DNA of 64,000 nucleotides. It comes from an uncultured Sutterella sp. GTDB lineage: Bacteria > Pseudomonadota > Gammaproteobacteria > Burkholderiales > Burkholderiaceae_F. Below the pieces are notes generated by a model, which was not told where the DNA came from, did not search any database, and saw only the letters and a program-made list of their open reading frames with translations. The position numbers and the translations under genes are program-made. This document shows, piece after piece, positions 7,792 to 16,225 of this stretch. The first letter of the stretch is position 1; each line of letters begins with the position of its first letter. The stretch spans positions 1 through 64,000 of the forward strand of contig CAJMEC010000002.1 in NCBI GenBank assembly GCA_905212345.1. Direction: 5' to 3'.

Positions 7792-10677
7792 TTAGGGGGA
7801 TATTACTTTGTCGTCCAACATCCAAGAGCGCTCATCAAACATTGAGCCTTCAACTTTCCAGAACTTCTCCTCGCGGTACTGATTGGCGGTCAGCCCATCA
7901 GGGACAAACGTGTAACGAGTCGCTTTGTTGAAGCGTATGTTTTGGTTATTGAGCGATGCAAAGATAAATTTCATCGTATCCACAATCCCGACGTAATCAT
8001 CACTAATTTGCAGCGGAGCATTGGCGTTTGCTTTTTGTGGTTTAATCAGTAAAAGCGAGCTCGGACGTCCCACGGAGCCTTTTTGGTTAACGGCAGCTAA
8101 TTCCGGTACAACACCGGAGCTATGGTCCGATACCACCACAATCGTAGTGTTATCAAAGATTTTTTCTTTTCTCATCCAGTCAAACCAATCACCCAAAGCT
8201 TGAAGGGAACAGGTTTCAGCGGCCATTTGGCCGATCGGAATTCCATCCGGACGCGCCCCGGGAGTTTCGTAAGGCAAGAGTTTGCAGGTACCCGGTTCTG
8301 AAAACCATGGGTAGTGGCTTAATTCCGAGTCAATGAATTTGAACGTATTTTTTTGCGCGCGAGTATTGGATACCGTGGGCAAGAGCTTGAATAACGCCAA
8401 ATCACGGTAGGTGTTGTAAACCAAAGCGGCAGTACTTTCACCCATCAGACGTTCAATCCAACGGCCGTCCTTGTAGATCATGTTTTTAAGTCCCCAAGGA
8501 ACGGCATTAAAGAAACTCACGGCAATCAAGAAACTGTCGCTATTGCCGCGGTCAATTTTGAGATTGTTTTCGGCTGCATAACGGCGAATGTAGCTGTCGC
8601 CGATGTTGCGGATTAATAATGGCTGATGGCTTGTGTATTTGGCCAAGCGGTTTCTTTCCGTCCAGTTTCTTTCGTAAAGCGAGACATCAAAAGACGGTCC
8701 GAAACGATTAAGTGTATTGGCAAAACCACGATTGACTTTTTCAGCCAGTGTTAGGTTTTCGTCCTTGTTTAATTCCCAAGGGGTACAAGCTTCTTCACAA
8801 ATAATGGACGGAAGGCTTGAAATAGTGGAGGGACCGGTTGCCAAGGCTTCACGATACCAAGTAAAGCCTCTGTATTGGTTTTTGAGTGTCGGAGTTTCTT
8901 GCATGATGCGATCTAAGTGACGCCCCGCGAAGGCATCAAGCATCACGACAACCACATTTTGCCCCTCTTTGCTAAAACCGAACAGCCGATCGTTATAGTC
9001 CGGCAAATCCACTGTTTGGGTGTTTTCGGCGTCTCGAGACCAGGCTTCTTGTGTAGACCAGAGAATAAAGACGGAATTAATGAGACTGCCCGCGATGCAG
9101 AGTATCAAAATATTTTTAATCCAGATGACTTTATTGCTACGGATAAGCCAAACGAAAACAATGGAAAATGAAGCGATCACCGCGACATCAACCACAACGT
9201 TGATATTGCGGAAAAGCGGCTCGGGATTGGCGATGATAAACGCGTTGATCGTTCCGACATTTAACGGCAGCAGGAACGCATAGACGGTCATTAAAAGCGA
9301 AATGAACGCGAAGGTGTAGCCTGCGAAATCCGCATAACGGGTCCATTCAAAAAACTTTGTCAGGCACCAGAAAATGACGCCTGCGACGCACACACAAGCT
9401 AAAAGCAAGGCGAGCACTTCTTCAATACGCGAAAAGCCTTCCGGGGCCGTGCTGAAAGCCTGAATCGGCAGATAAAACGCTAAAAGAATAACAAGCCATA
9501 TAGCGCCCGGGGTTAAGAGCGCCGAGGGCTTAGACTCACTCGGGTAGAGCAGATTCTTTAAGCCGAACTTGAAATTCGTGAGCGTAAGCGAAATGATCAG
9601 GAACGCGAATGAGGCGCTCAGGGCGAAATAACGTCGATTGAGGCCAAGGAAGCTCCATTTGTACCAAGTGTTTAGCTCATAGTACAAAAGTAGGGCAATG
9701 AGAATCAGGGCAATGGGATGCTTCCACATGCGCAGTCTGACGCACTCAATAACGGCGCAGGCCGCAAGCAAAAGAAAAGCGTAGTCAGAGAAGGCGCTCA
9801 AAGAAAGTTTGAGACCATCGCTAAACCAAGTGATCTGATTGCTACTTAAAATAGCCAACGCGACAGCCAAGCCCCATAGGTAAACAAGGTAACCGTTTAC
9901 GATCGAGGGGCTAGTGTGAAAGGTTGTGCCGCTATCGGTGAAGGCAAAAATCTTCAGCCACGTGTCTTTAATAAGAAGACCCAATCCACGAAGTTTGTTG
10001 GCAAAATGCCGTACCAAGTCATAAACAATATTCTTGCCGAGCGAGAAGATATTGTTAAAGGTCCAGTAAAGCACGAGGCCTGAGGCGGCGTTGTACAAGA
10101 GCACTAAAAAGAGCGCGGCCATGCCGTAGAGTTGGTATTTGTCACGCTTGGAGAGATTTTTCGTGTAAATCAGGGCGCTGGCGATATTGATGACTGTCAT
10201 CAGTATCGGCATGAAGTTGATCGCGAAGTCTCCGATTTTGAACAGTTCATCAGGTTTTGAAAGATCGGCCAAGCCTAAAAACGAAATGCCTTGTAACGGT
10301 TCAAAGTGGCTTAGGAAATGATATGCCGCAAAGAAAAACGGAATTTGCAAGAAAAAGCCAATGCTCGATCGTAGCGTCAATAGCGGTGAGTAGCCGGCCT
10401 GACGATGCATTGTTGTGATCATGGCAAAGCGCTCCTGTCCTTTATAGGCGCGCTTAATCATTTGCTCCTTAGCTTCAAAGCTTTTACGCAGAGCTCTTTC
10501 TTCCTCCTGCCAGGCTTCAGCCTTCATGTAGATGGGCAAAATCACAAAGTTGACGATAAGACTCATCACGATGATGGCCCATCCCCACTGTTGGGTGATA
10601 TCAAATCCCCAAAGCAGGGCCTTGTGCATCCAGTATTCAAGCGGAGCGATGAAAAGGGTATATAAAAAGTCAATCAT
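7792..10677 (-). CDS. YidC/Oxa1-like domain fused to a phosphoglycerol-transferase/sulfatase domain; C-terminus altered by IS21
   Basis: The 961 residues contain a YidC/Oxa1-like segment (about 1-235; IIVMSLIVNFVILPIY at 35-50, SGLVLYWTFNNIFSL at 199-213), roughly eight further membrane segments (about 260-545), and an alkaline-phosphatase-fold domain resembling LtaS/sulfatases (about 565-930). In the last, D581 (VVVVMLDAF), GPST at 615-618 and D851-H852 (VVSDHSSG) are likely metal or nucleophile positions. The YidC arginine in the hydrophilic groove is Asn43 here. The start overlaps the upstream gene by four bases. The IS21 insertion replaces the ancestral end KDISH by MLDDKVISP, a mild change. 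Transfer of polyol-phosphate or similar groups outside the membrane is inferred. Confidence 0.85.
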   Translation of the reverse strand: MIDFLYTLFIAPLEYWMHKALLWGFDITQQWGWAIIVMSLIVNFVILPIYMKAEAWQEEERALRKSFEAKEQMIKRAYKGQERFAMITTMHRQAGYSPLLTLRSSIGFFLQIPFFFAAYHFLSHFEPLQGISFLGLADLSKPDELFKIGDFAINFMPILMTVINIASALIYTKNLSKRDKYQLYGMAALFLVLLYNAASGLVLYWTFNNIFSLGKNIVYDLVRHFANKLRGLGLLIKDTWLKIFAFTDSGTTFHTSPSIVNGYLVYLWGLAVALAILSSNQITWFSDGLKLSLSAFSDYAFLLLAACAVIECVRLRMWKHPIALILIALLLYYELNTWYKWSFLGLNRRYFALSASFAFLIISLTLTNFKFGLKNLLYPSESKPSALLTPGAIWLVILLAFYLPIQAFSTAPEGFSRIEEVLALLLACVCVAGVIFWCLTKFFEWTRYADFAGYTFAFISLLMTVYAFLLPLNVGTINAFIIANPEPLFRNINVVVDVAVIASFSIVFVWLIRSNKVIWIKNILILCIAGSLINSVFILWSTQEAWSRDAENTQTVDLPDYNDRLFGFSKEGQNVVVVMLDAFAGRHLDRIMQETPTLKNQYRGFTWYREALATGPSTISSLPSIICEEACTPWELNKDENLTLAEKVNRGFANTLNRFGPSFDVSLYERNWTERNRLAKYTSHQPLLIRNIGDSYIRRYAAENNLKIDRGNSDSFLIAVSFFNAVPWGLKNMIYKDGRWIERLMGESTAALVYNTYRDLALFKLLPTVSNTRAQKNTFKFIDSELSHYPWFSEPGTCKLLPYETPGARPDGIPIGQMAAETCSLQALGDWFDWMRKEKIFDNTTIVVVSDHSSGVVPELAAVNQKGSVGRPSSLLLIKPQKANANAPLQISDDYVGIVDTMKFIFASLNNQNIRFNKATRYTFVPDGLTANQYREEKFWKVEGSMFDERSWMLDDKVISP

Positions 10678-11981
10678 TTTGTGTGAGTCTTCTGAGTGTG
10701 TACGGAATTAGCCATATCAATCAGGGCTTGGGCGATCGGTTCTCCCGCGTGCCCGAAATTGACAACATTTTCGCGGCGAATGGCTTCAATGCGGCTCGCC
10801 ATGTCTTCGTGACGCACCAAGAGATCTTTAACCAAAGCGGGGATGCTCGCTTCATTTCCCGGTAAAACGCGTTTGCCGAGACTATCGAGTGCTTGCATTT
10901 CCCAGGCTTCATGAGGAATTTCCCAGGCTTCAAAGCCATCCTTTAAGGGACCGTTGCCAACGGAGATAACCGGGCGCAGGAAGATGAAAGCAAAATCAAA
11001 AATAACGCCAGAGACGTCAGAAATCATCAGCTGGGCCCGGCTCAAACTCTTAAAGCCATCGGGATTTCTATCCCACTCGATGTTGTCAAACGATTTTAAT
11101 TCCGACTGAAGCTTGTCCATCAGCTCTTTATCGGAAATAAAGCTTTGCGGGTGGGGGCGCAAAATGACGTGATAGCCCGCCTGCGCTAAAAGTTTCGGAA
11201 TCATGGATCCCGTTCTGGTCAATAAGCCGTTTTTACCCCACGTCGGCGCAATAAGGATGGTATCGTCATAGGGCTTTAAGTCGGCTGTTTTTCGGCTAAG
11301 CATGCCGTCGAAATAGGGACAGCCCAAGAGAGGCAATTCCTTGGGTTTGGTGCGCCTTAAGGATTCCAGCGCACGAAGGCTTTTGGCCTGAGCGGGGCCG
11401 GCGCAGAAAAAGGCATCGTAGTAGTCGAAGCTATAGAACTTATAGGTGTGGATGTCGCCCGCGGCATGGACAATGTGGACGTACTTTTTAACACCCGCCG
11501 AACGTCTGATTTGAAGAACGTCAACGCCCGGGGTTGTCAGAGCAAACACATCGGCTTCTAAAAAGCCCAAAGCGGTGTAGGCGGTTTGTCCTTTACCGAT
11601 AAACTTTGCATGAACCCATTTATCCAAGCCGCTTTTAAAAACGGGATCGTTTTCGTCACTGGTGAGATAGGTGGAGCGAACATTTTTAGCGGCAAGCGCT
11701 TCCAAAACCGGTTTAAAAGTTGACCAGTAGGCGGCTGATTCAGCGTAAAACACGATGGAATTATTCTTCAGATCGTCTTTTTTACCCGTAAATTTAAAAA
11801 AGACTGAACGCAGCATACTCGGCAGTTTTCTCACCAGAAAGTAAGCGCTCGAAGTCAATCCGATCAAAACCGACAAAAGCATGCTTCCCGTGCCGGGATC
11901 AAGATAAGCGTAGGCGTTAATCGGCAAGTAAACGAGCAAACCGATAGAAGCGAACTGAAAAATTTTATCCAAATACATCAT
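10674..11981 (-). CDS. CDP-glycerol glycerophosphotransferase-family protein
   Basis: A 435-residue protein of the TagB/TagF type, which in Gram-positives transfers glycerol phosphate from CDP-glycerol to teichoic acid. The C-terminal half shows the family features: APTWGKNGL, the RPHPQS motif and SDVSGVIFDFAF followed by RPVISVG. The N-terminus has a hydrophobic segment and the YLDPGTGSM motif seen in envelope-associated versions. It overlaps both neighbours by four bases, so it is translationally coupled between the importer permease and the YidC-sulfatase fusion. In a Gram-negative context it probably builds or decorates a capsule or LPS with polyol phosphate; the substrate is inferred only. 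Confidence 0.85.
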   Translation of the reverse strand: MMYLDKIFQFASIGLLVYLPINAYAYLDPGTGSMLLSVLIGLTSSAYFLVRKLPSMLRSVFFKFTGKKDDLKNNSIVFYAESAAYWSTFKPVLEALAAKNVRSTYLTSDENDPVFKSGLDKWVHAKFIGKGQTAYTALGFLEADVFALTTPGVDVLQIRRSAGVKKYVHIVHAAGDIHTYKFYSFDYYDAFFCAGPAQAKSLRALESLRRTKPKELPLLGCPYFDGMLSRKTADLKPYDDTILIAPTWGKNGLLTRTGSMIPKLLAQAGYHVILRPHPQSFISDKELMDKLQSELKSFDNIEWDRNPDGFKSLSRAQLMISDVSGVIFDFAFIFLRPVISVGNGPLKDGFEAWEIPHEAWEMQALDSLGKRVLPGNEASIPALVKDLLVRHEDMASRIEAIRRENVVNFGHAGEPIAQALIDMANSVHTQKTHTK

Positions 11982-13537
11982 TTTGCTTGAGATATTTTCA
12001 AAACAATCATTCTGACAGCCAGCGCGGAGGCGAAAATCAAAGTTGACATAGCGGCCCCTTCGGAAATAAAACCGCTGTCAATCATTTGAATCGCTGCCAC
12101 GGCAGCGGGCATTGTCTCCGGCGTATACAAAAAAACCACCGCAGAAATCGTTGTGAGCGCGGAGGCGAAAAGATAACAAAATACCTCACCGAGCCCCGTT
12201 TTGCACAGTGGCAAAATAACCTGCCTGATAGTGCGAAGGGTATTCACTCCCAAGCTTTCTCCCACGGTTTCAAAACGGGAATCGATTTGGCTGAAAGTAT
12301 TGCCGGCGGTGATATGAGCAACGGTGTAGAGGTGAATGAGGGTATTAAACACCAATAAAGTCATGGCGCCTGCGGCGCTGGAGAACATCGGGCAGCCGGA
12401 AAACGCCAGAGCGAAGGCCAGGCCCAGCACTGTTCCCGGAATACAAAGGGGAAGAAGGGCGGCGGCGGAAAAGAGTTTTGAGAGGACTCGCGGGATGTTT
12501 TTGACACGCCGAGTCAAATAGGCGCCGACAAAACTCAAAATGGTGCCAATGGCGGCGACAGCAAAGGCCAATACGAAGCTGTTTATCCAGGGATCAATGC
12601 CATAAGTGGAATTTTTAAAGCTGTAATTGGCAAGCGTCACGTCGGGCACATAGGGCCAGAATGTCACAAAAGAGCCATAAATGACAATAAGCACGCATGA
12701 GGCTTCGAATAGAAGAAAGAGCCAAGCGGCCATACTCCAACCGATTGGATGCTCAGAGAAGGGACGTGCAGGGACATCACCCGGCTGAGCCGCTTTCATT
12801 GGGTACTTGGATGTGAAATAAAAAGCCAGGATGCAAGGCAGCATCAGCCATAAACTCAGAAAACCGGCGGCGGCCCAGTCTTGATTGCCGATGGCTTGGT
12901 TATAAATCTCGGTGGCAAGCATGCTGAAGTTGCCGCCTAAGAGCTTGGGGACACCGAAGTCAGTGACTGTCAAAACAAAGGCAATCAAAAAGGCGTTAAT
13001 GAGTCCTGCACGGCAATGAGGAAGAATAATTGTTAAGAAGCATTTTAAGGGGGAAGCTCCCAGTGATCGGGCCGCCAATATCAGTCCGGCCTCCAACCTT
13101 TCGAGAGTTAGGAGCAACTGCAAAGTGGCATGAGGAAGCGTGAAAACAAGCGCCCCCAAAAAGATCCCGATGGCTCCATAAAGCGGCGTCTGAATAATCA
13201 AGCCGTTGTTGCCGATCAAATAGATCAGACCGATGGCGGGCATGACTGATGGGGCAAAAAGGGCGATGGGGAAAAGGGTCCTTGCGGTTTTGGATACAAA
13301 ACCTCTAGTGTTTACGATCGTATAGGCGATCGTAAATCCTGCAACGCAGGCTGTAAGACCAACAGCAAGGCCCATGACCATCGTATTAAAAAAGGCCCTC
13401 AGGTTAAAACCCGTTATAAATGAAGTCAGTGCCGGTCCATCAGACAAGGTTGAGAAAAGACTTATTGCGGCAGGCAAGAGCCCGGCAAGCAGAAATAAAA
13501 GGCAAAGAGTCAGAAGGGACGCGGCGTGTTTATGCAT
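11978..13537 (-). CDS. ABC transporter permease, fused double-domain (2-aminoethylphosphonate/iron type)
   Basis: Inner-membrane permease of about 519 residues made of two homologous binding-protein-dependent transport domains, each with about six membrane segments and an EAA-like loop (ARSLGASPLKCFLTIILP and GESLGVNTLRTIRQVILP). The fused arrangement is usual for the ferric/phosphonate/hexose-phosphate importers (FbpB, PhnU-V, AfuB). I chose ATG 13537, which overlaps the ATPase stop as TGATG; the TTG at 13561 is less likely. The gene overlaps the glycerophosphotransferase gene by four bases. Substrate is discussed under the binding protein. Confidence 0.88.
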   Translation of the reverse strand: MHKHAASLLTLCLLFLLAGLLPAAISLFSTLSDGPALTSFITGFNLRAFFNTMVMGLAVGLTACVAGFTIAYTIVNTRGFVSKTARTLFPIALFAPSVMPAIGLIYLIGNNGLIIQTPLYGAIGIFLGALVFTLPHATLQLLLTLERLEAGLILAARSLGASPLKCFLTIILPHCRAGLINAFLIAFVLTVTDFGVPKLLGGNFSMLATEIYNQAIGNQDWAAAGFLSLWLMLPCILAFYFTSKYPMKAAQPGDVPARPFSEHPIGWSMAAWLFLLFEASCVLIVIYGSFVTFWPYVPDVTLANYSFKNSTYGIDPWINSFVLAFAVAAIGTILSFVGAYLTRRVKNIPRVLSKLFSAAALLPLCIPGTVLGLAFALAFSGCPMFSSAAGAMTLLVFNTLIHLYTVAHITAGNTFSQIDSRFETVGESLGVNTLRTIRQVILPLCKTGLGEVFCYLFASALTTISAVVFLYTPETMPAAVAAIQMIDSGFISEGAAMSTLIFASALAVRMIVLKISQAK

Positions 13538-14547
13538 CAGTCCTGCTCCCAGGTGTGCCAACGTTCTTGAGGCAGTCTCACCGCATAAAGCTTGCCAATG
13601 GATAATGAGTCGGCTAACGGTGATGTACGGGGAATACGGGCAGAAATTTTTGTTTTAAAGTCATTTAAAAGGAAATGCGCCGAGATGCTTTCCCCTGAAA
13701 ATTCTTTGGCGAACAACTCCGCCGTAAAAGTTAATGCTTCACTTAAAGTTCTTTCCGTAGCCTCAAAGACTTCAACATCACTGTGGCGGATGCCGGTGAG
13801 TTTGCCGCTATTGATTGTGGGTACACGAATGAGGTTCATGCTGCCGGCAAAGGTCGCAACAAAAGGCGAAGTCGGGTGATCAAATATTTCTTGTGGCGTG
13901 CCGGCTTGTTCTACTTTGCCGTTGTGAATAATGACAATGAAATCCGAAAGCGAGAGGGCTTCATTTCGATCATGCGTCACCATCACGGTTGTGATGCCGG
14001 CTTTTTGCTGGATTTCACGCAACTCGCGCCCGATGGTTAAGCGGTTTTGAGCGTCAAGCGCAGAAAGCGGCTCATCTAAAAGCAAAAAACGAGGATTAAT
14101 GGCCAAGGCCCGCGCAATAGCCACGCGCTGCTTTTGACCGCCCGAGAGCTCATGAGGATATCGGTTTTGAAGTTCTTCCAAATGAGTCAGTGTTAAGAGG
14201 CTAGCGAGCTTTTCTTCCTTAACCGCTTGGTCCACTTTGTTGGAAACGCCATAAAGAATATTGTCCCTAACCGTGAGGTTAGGGAAAAGCGCATAGTGTT
14301 GAAAAACAATGCCGGCTTTGCGGTTGGGTAAGGCAATATCGGTAATGTCTTCATTACCGAAGATGATCCTACCTTTTGTGGCTTTTTCAATACCGGCTAA
14401 AACCATGAGAAGCGTTGTTTTACCGCTTCCCGATGGTCCCAAAATGCTGGTAAAGGCACCCAATGGAATCGACAGATTAATCTCGGAGAGCACGTGCGTG
14501 GAGCCAAACGATTTGCTTAAGTTTTTAATCAGTAATTGGTTATCCAT
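13537..14547 (-). CDS. ABC transporter ATP-binding protein of the same importer
   Basis: A 336-residue ATPase with Walker A GPSGSGKTT, signature LSGGQKQRVAIARAL, Walker B LLLDEPLSALD and the switch histidine in VMVTHDRNEA. A C-terminal TOBE-like regulatory region follows from about residue 240, as in FbpC/PotA-type subunits. ATG 14547 is preceded by AAGGTGAG four to eleven bases upstream. It starts only four bases after the binding-protein stop and overlaps the permease start, so the three importer genes are one transcription unit. Confidence 0.93.
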   Translation of the reverse strand: MDNQLLIKNLSKSFGSTHVLSEINLSIPLGAFTSILGPSGSGKTTLLMVLAGIEKATKGRIIFGNEDITDIALPNRKAGIVFQHYALFPNLTVRDNILYGVSNKVDQAVKEEKLASLLTLTHLEELQNRYPHELSGGQKQRVAIARALAINPRFLLLDEPLSALDAQNRLTIGRELREIQQKAGITTVMVTHDRNEALSLSDFIVIIHNGKVEQAGTPQEIFDHPTSPFVATFAGSMNLIRVPTINSGKLTGIRHSDVEVFEATERTLSEALTFTAELFAKEFSGESISAHFLLNDFKTKISARIPRTSPLADSLSIGKLYAVRLPQERWHTWEQD

Positions 14548-14551
14548 AGGC

Positions 14552-15547
14552 TCACCTTGATGCAATGCTTTGCCATTGGTCGGTTATCGTTTTTTTCTCA
14601 ACGGCCGCTTGTCTGAAATCTAAAGTCAAAAATCGGGCAACCAGTTTTTTGCCGGTTTCGGTTGAATAGCGGTCAATGGAGGAAATACCGCTAAACGACG
14701 CGGCAATGTCGGCAACGGGTTGGGATGCGCAAAAGTCCAGGAAACGCTTGGCTAAAACCGGATGAGGACTGCCTTTGGGCAAGGCGCAGCCTTCTGCGTC
14801 CCAAGCGATGCCTTCTTGCGGTTCAACAGTGATAACCGGTACGGAAAAGCGCATAAATGGTCTGACGAAAGCCTCCGAGGTAAGCGCAATCGGAATTTCT
14901 CCTTGAGCGGCCATGGCCGCGGGCCTTGCGCCTGAGGCTGTATAAAAAAGAATATTTTCGTGAAGCTTTTCAATGTAGCGCCAACCGGCTTTTTCACCCT
15001 TTGCCTGAAGCCACCCCATCAAAAACATAAAGCCAGTGCTTGATGCGACCGGGTTTGGCATGACAATTCGGCCTTTATAGATGGGATTAAGAAGATCGTC
15101 CCAAGTCTTTGGTACCGGAAGTTGGTACTTTTCCATTAGTTCAGTGTTAACGCAAATTGATCCGCCCCAAGCGTTAATGCCGAACCATGAAAAATCCCGG
15201 GCTCTCATTTTTGAGTTGATGGCCGATGCGTTCCGGGGGCTGTAAGAATCCAATAGGCCCGCCAGATTGAGCCTTTCCAGGGCAATGGCGGAAAGCCCCA
15301 AAATGACGTCGGCTTTGGGATTGTCTTTTTCTGCCATTAGCCGGGCCGAAATGGGGCCTGCCGAATCACGAACGTAGGTAATCTCAATATCCGGGTTTTC
15401 TTTTTCAAAGGCTTCTTTATAAAGCGTCAGAAACTCCGGTTCCACGGCCGTGTAGACAAGAAGCCTCTCTTTGGCCAAAACGCAGGATGCATTGGCCAAA
15501 AATAGTAGGACAAAGAAAGAAACAAGAGCTTGAAGTACTCGGCTCAT
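14552..15547 (-). CDS. ABC importer periplasmic binding protein, 2-aminoethylphosphonate (PhnS)-like
   Basis: A 331-residue protein with a signal peptide (about residues 1-25, ending in CVLA). The mature part runs LLVYTAVEPEFLTLYKEAFE, then TYVRDSAGPISARLMAEK, PKADVILGLSA, YKGRIVMPNPVASSTGF and TASGARPAAMAAQGE. This matches, from memory, proteins annotated as 2-aminoethylphosphonate binding proteins, a branch of the iron/hexose-phosphate superfamily. The ligand is therefore a small phosphorylated or phosphonate compound by inference. The start overlaps the cytidylyltransferase stop (ATGA). It could equally bind glycerol phosphate or a sugar phosphate. Confidence 0.85.
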   Translation of the reverse strand: MSRVLQALVSFFVLLFLANASCVLAKERLLVYTAVEPEFLTLYKEAFEKENPDIEITYVRDSAGPISARLMAEKDNPKADVILGLSAIALERLNLAGLLDSYSPRNASAINSKMRARDFSWFGINAWGGSICVNTELMEKYQLPVPKTWDDLLNPIYKGRIVMPNPVASSTGFMFLMGWLQAKGEKAGWRYIEKLHENILFYTASGARPAAMAAQGEIPIALTSEAFVRPFMRFSVPVITVEPQEGIAWDAEGCALPKGSPHPVLAKRFLDFCASQPVADIAASFSGISSIDRYSTETGKKLVARFLTLDFRQAAVEKKTITDQWQSIASR

Positions 15548-16029
15548 TCGAGTCGGAATTCCTTTTTGATGGACTCGATTAAGAAACGGGCGACTTTATC
15601 CGAGGCCTTGGAGGGCTTCGCATCTGTGTTCATTTCAATTAAGCTATCCAAAACCCGCTCTCTGAGCGTAGAAGAACTTACGCCCTCTGTGCGTGGGAAA
15701 ATCACGAGATTTTCCTCAGGAATGTGGTTAGAGTTGTCTGCGCCGTGCACCAAAAGGTCACAGTGGTGTTCTTTCATGTAGTCAAAAGAAATAAGCCAAG
15801 GACTGGGAACCACCTCTGAGACGTATTTGATGGACTCTAAAATTTCTTTTCGTTCTTCGAAATTTAATTCCGGGGTATAGCCTTTTTTCTGTTTAATTTC
15901 ATCATCAGTGGTCAGGGCAACAACCACATCGCCAATTTCAGAGGCCTTCTTTAAAAGACGGATATGACCGTGATGGATGAGTGTGGCGGACATATCTACC
16001 ATGACGCGCAGGCGTTTTTTCTCAGACAT
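15544..16029 (-). CDS. Cytidylyltransferase-like nucleotidyltransferase (TagD/Ect type)
   Basis: A 161-residue single-domain enzyme. The HIGH-type motif reads HHGHIRLLKKA near residue 18, and the second nucleotide-binding motif reads RTEGVSSSTLRER (compare RTxGISTT) near residue 131. The family activates glycerol-3-phosphate, phosphoethanolamine or related phosphates with CTP. As first gene of a six-gene coupled operon that also has an importer and a CDP-glycerol-type polymerase, it most likely makes the CDP-activated monomer. A good AAGGAG site precedes ATG 16029. The nucleotide and substrate are not fixed by the sequence. Confidence 0.85.
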   Translation of the reverse strand: MSEKKRLRVMVDMSATLIHHGHIRLLKKASEIGDVVVALTTDDEIKQKKGYTPELNFEERKEILESIKYVSEVVPSPWLISFDYMKEHHCDLLVHGADNSNHIPEENLVIFPRTEGVSSSTLRERVLDSLIEMNTDAKPSKASDKVARFLIESIKKEFRLE

Positions 16030-16113
16030 TACAACTCCTTGGTTTTGTGCTCTTTGAAAATGCTACTCTCACTCGTTTGTTAAAAGAGAATAATTCTCGA
16101 AATATAGTCCTAA

Positions 16114-16143
16114 ATTTTATTTTTGGCGTGAAAATAGTGTCAA
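16114..16143 (-). promoter_or_regulatory. Sigma70-type promoter for the six-gene operon
   Basis: On the minus strand a perfect -35 TTGACA (16143-16138) is followed after 18 bp by TAAAAT (16119-16114). It lies about 85 bases upstream of the cytidylyltransferase start, in the 196-bp gap after the GDPD-like gene. This supports a separate transcript for the six genes. Confidence 0.6.
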
Positions 16144-16225
16144 AACAATTGCTCTACTATCATCAAAGAAAGAATAAACGCCCTTGTACTATTTGATTCC
16201 TATTGTTTTCCATTAAAGCGAAAAA

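Larger units (their letters stand above)
5653..7820 (-). mobile_element. IS21-family insertion sequence, complete
   Basis: A 2168-bp element carrying istA and istB. Its ends are imperfect 50-bp inverted repeats: left end inward TGTCAAGCGACAAAAGAG.. (5653-5702), right end inward TGTTGGACGACAAAGTAA.. (7820-7771). Both contain CGACA and GACCCCCT at equal distances and end in the family's TG/CA. A 7-bp target duplication TCCAAGA flanks it (5646-5652 and 7821-7827). It is inserted at the 3' end of the YidC-sulfatase gene, in the same orientation as that gene. Both genes look intact, so the element may be active and is probably a recent arrival. Confidence 0.93.
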
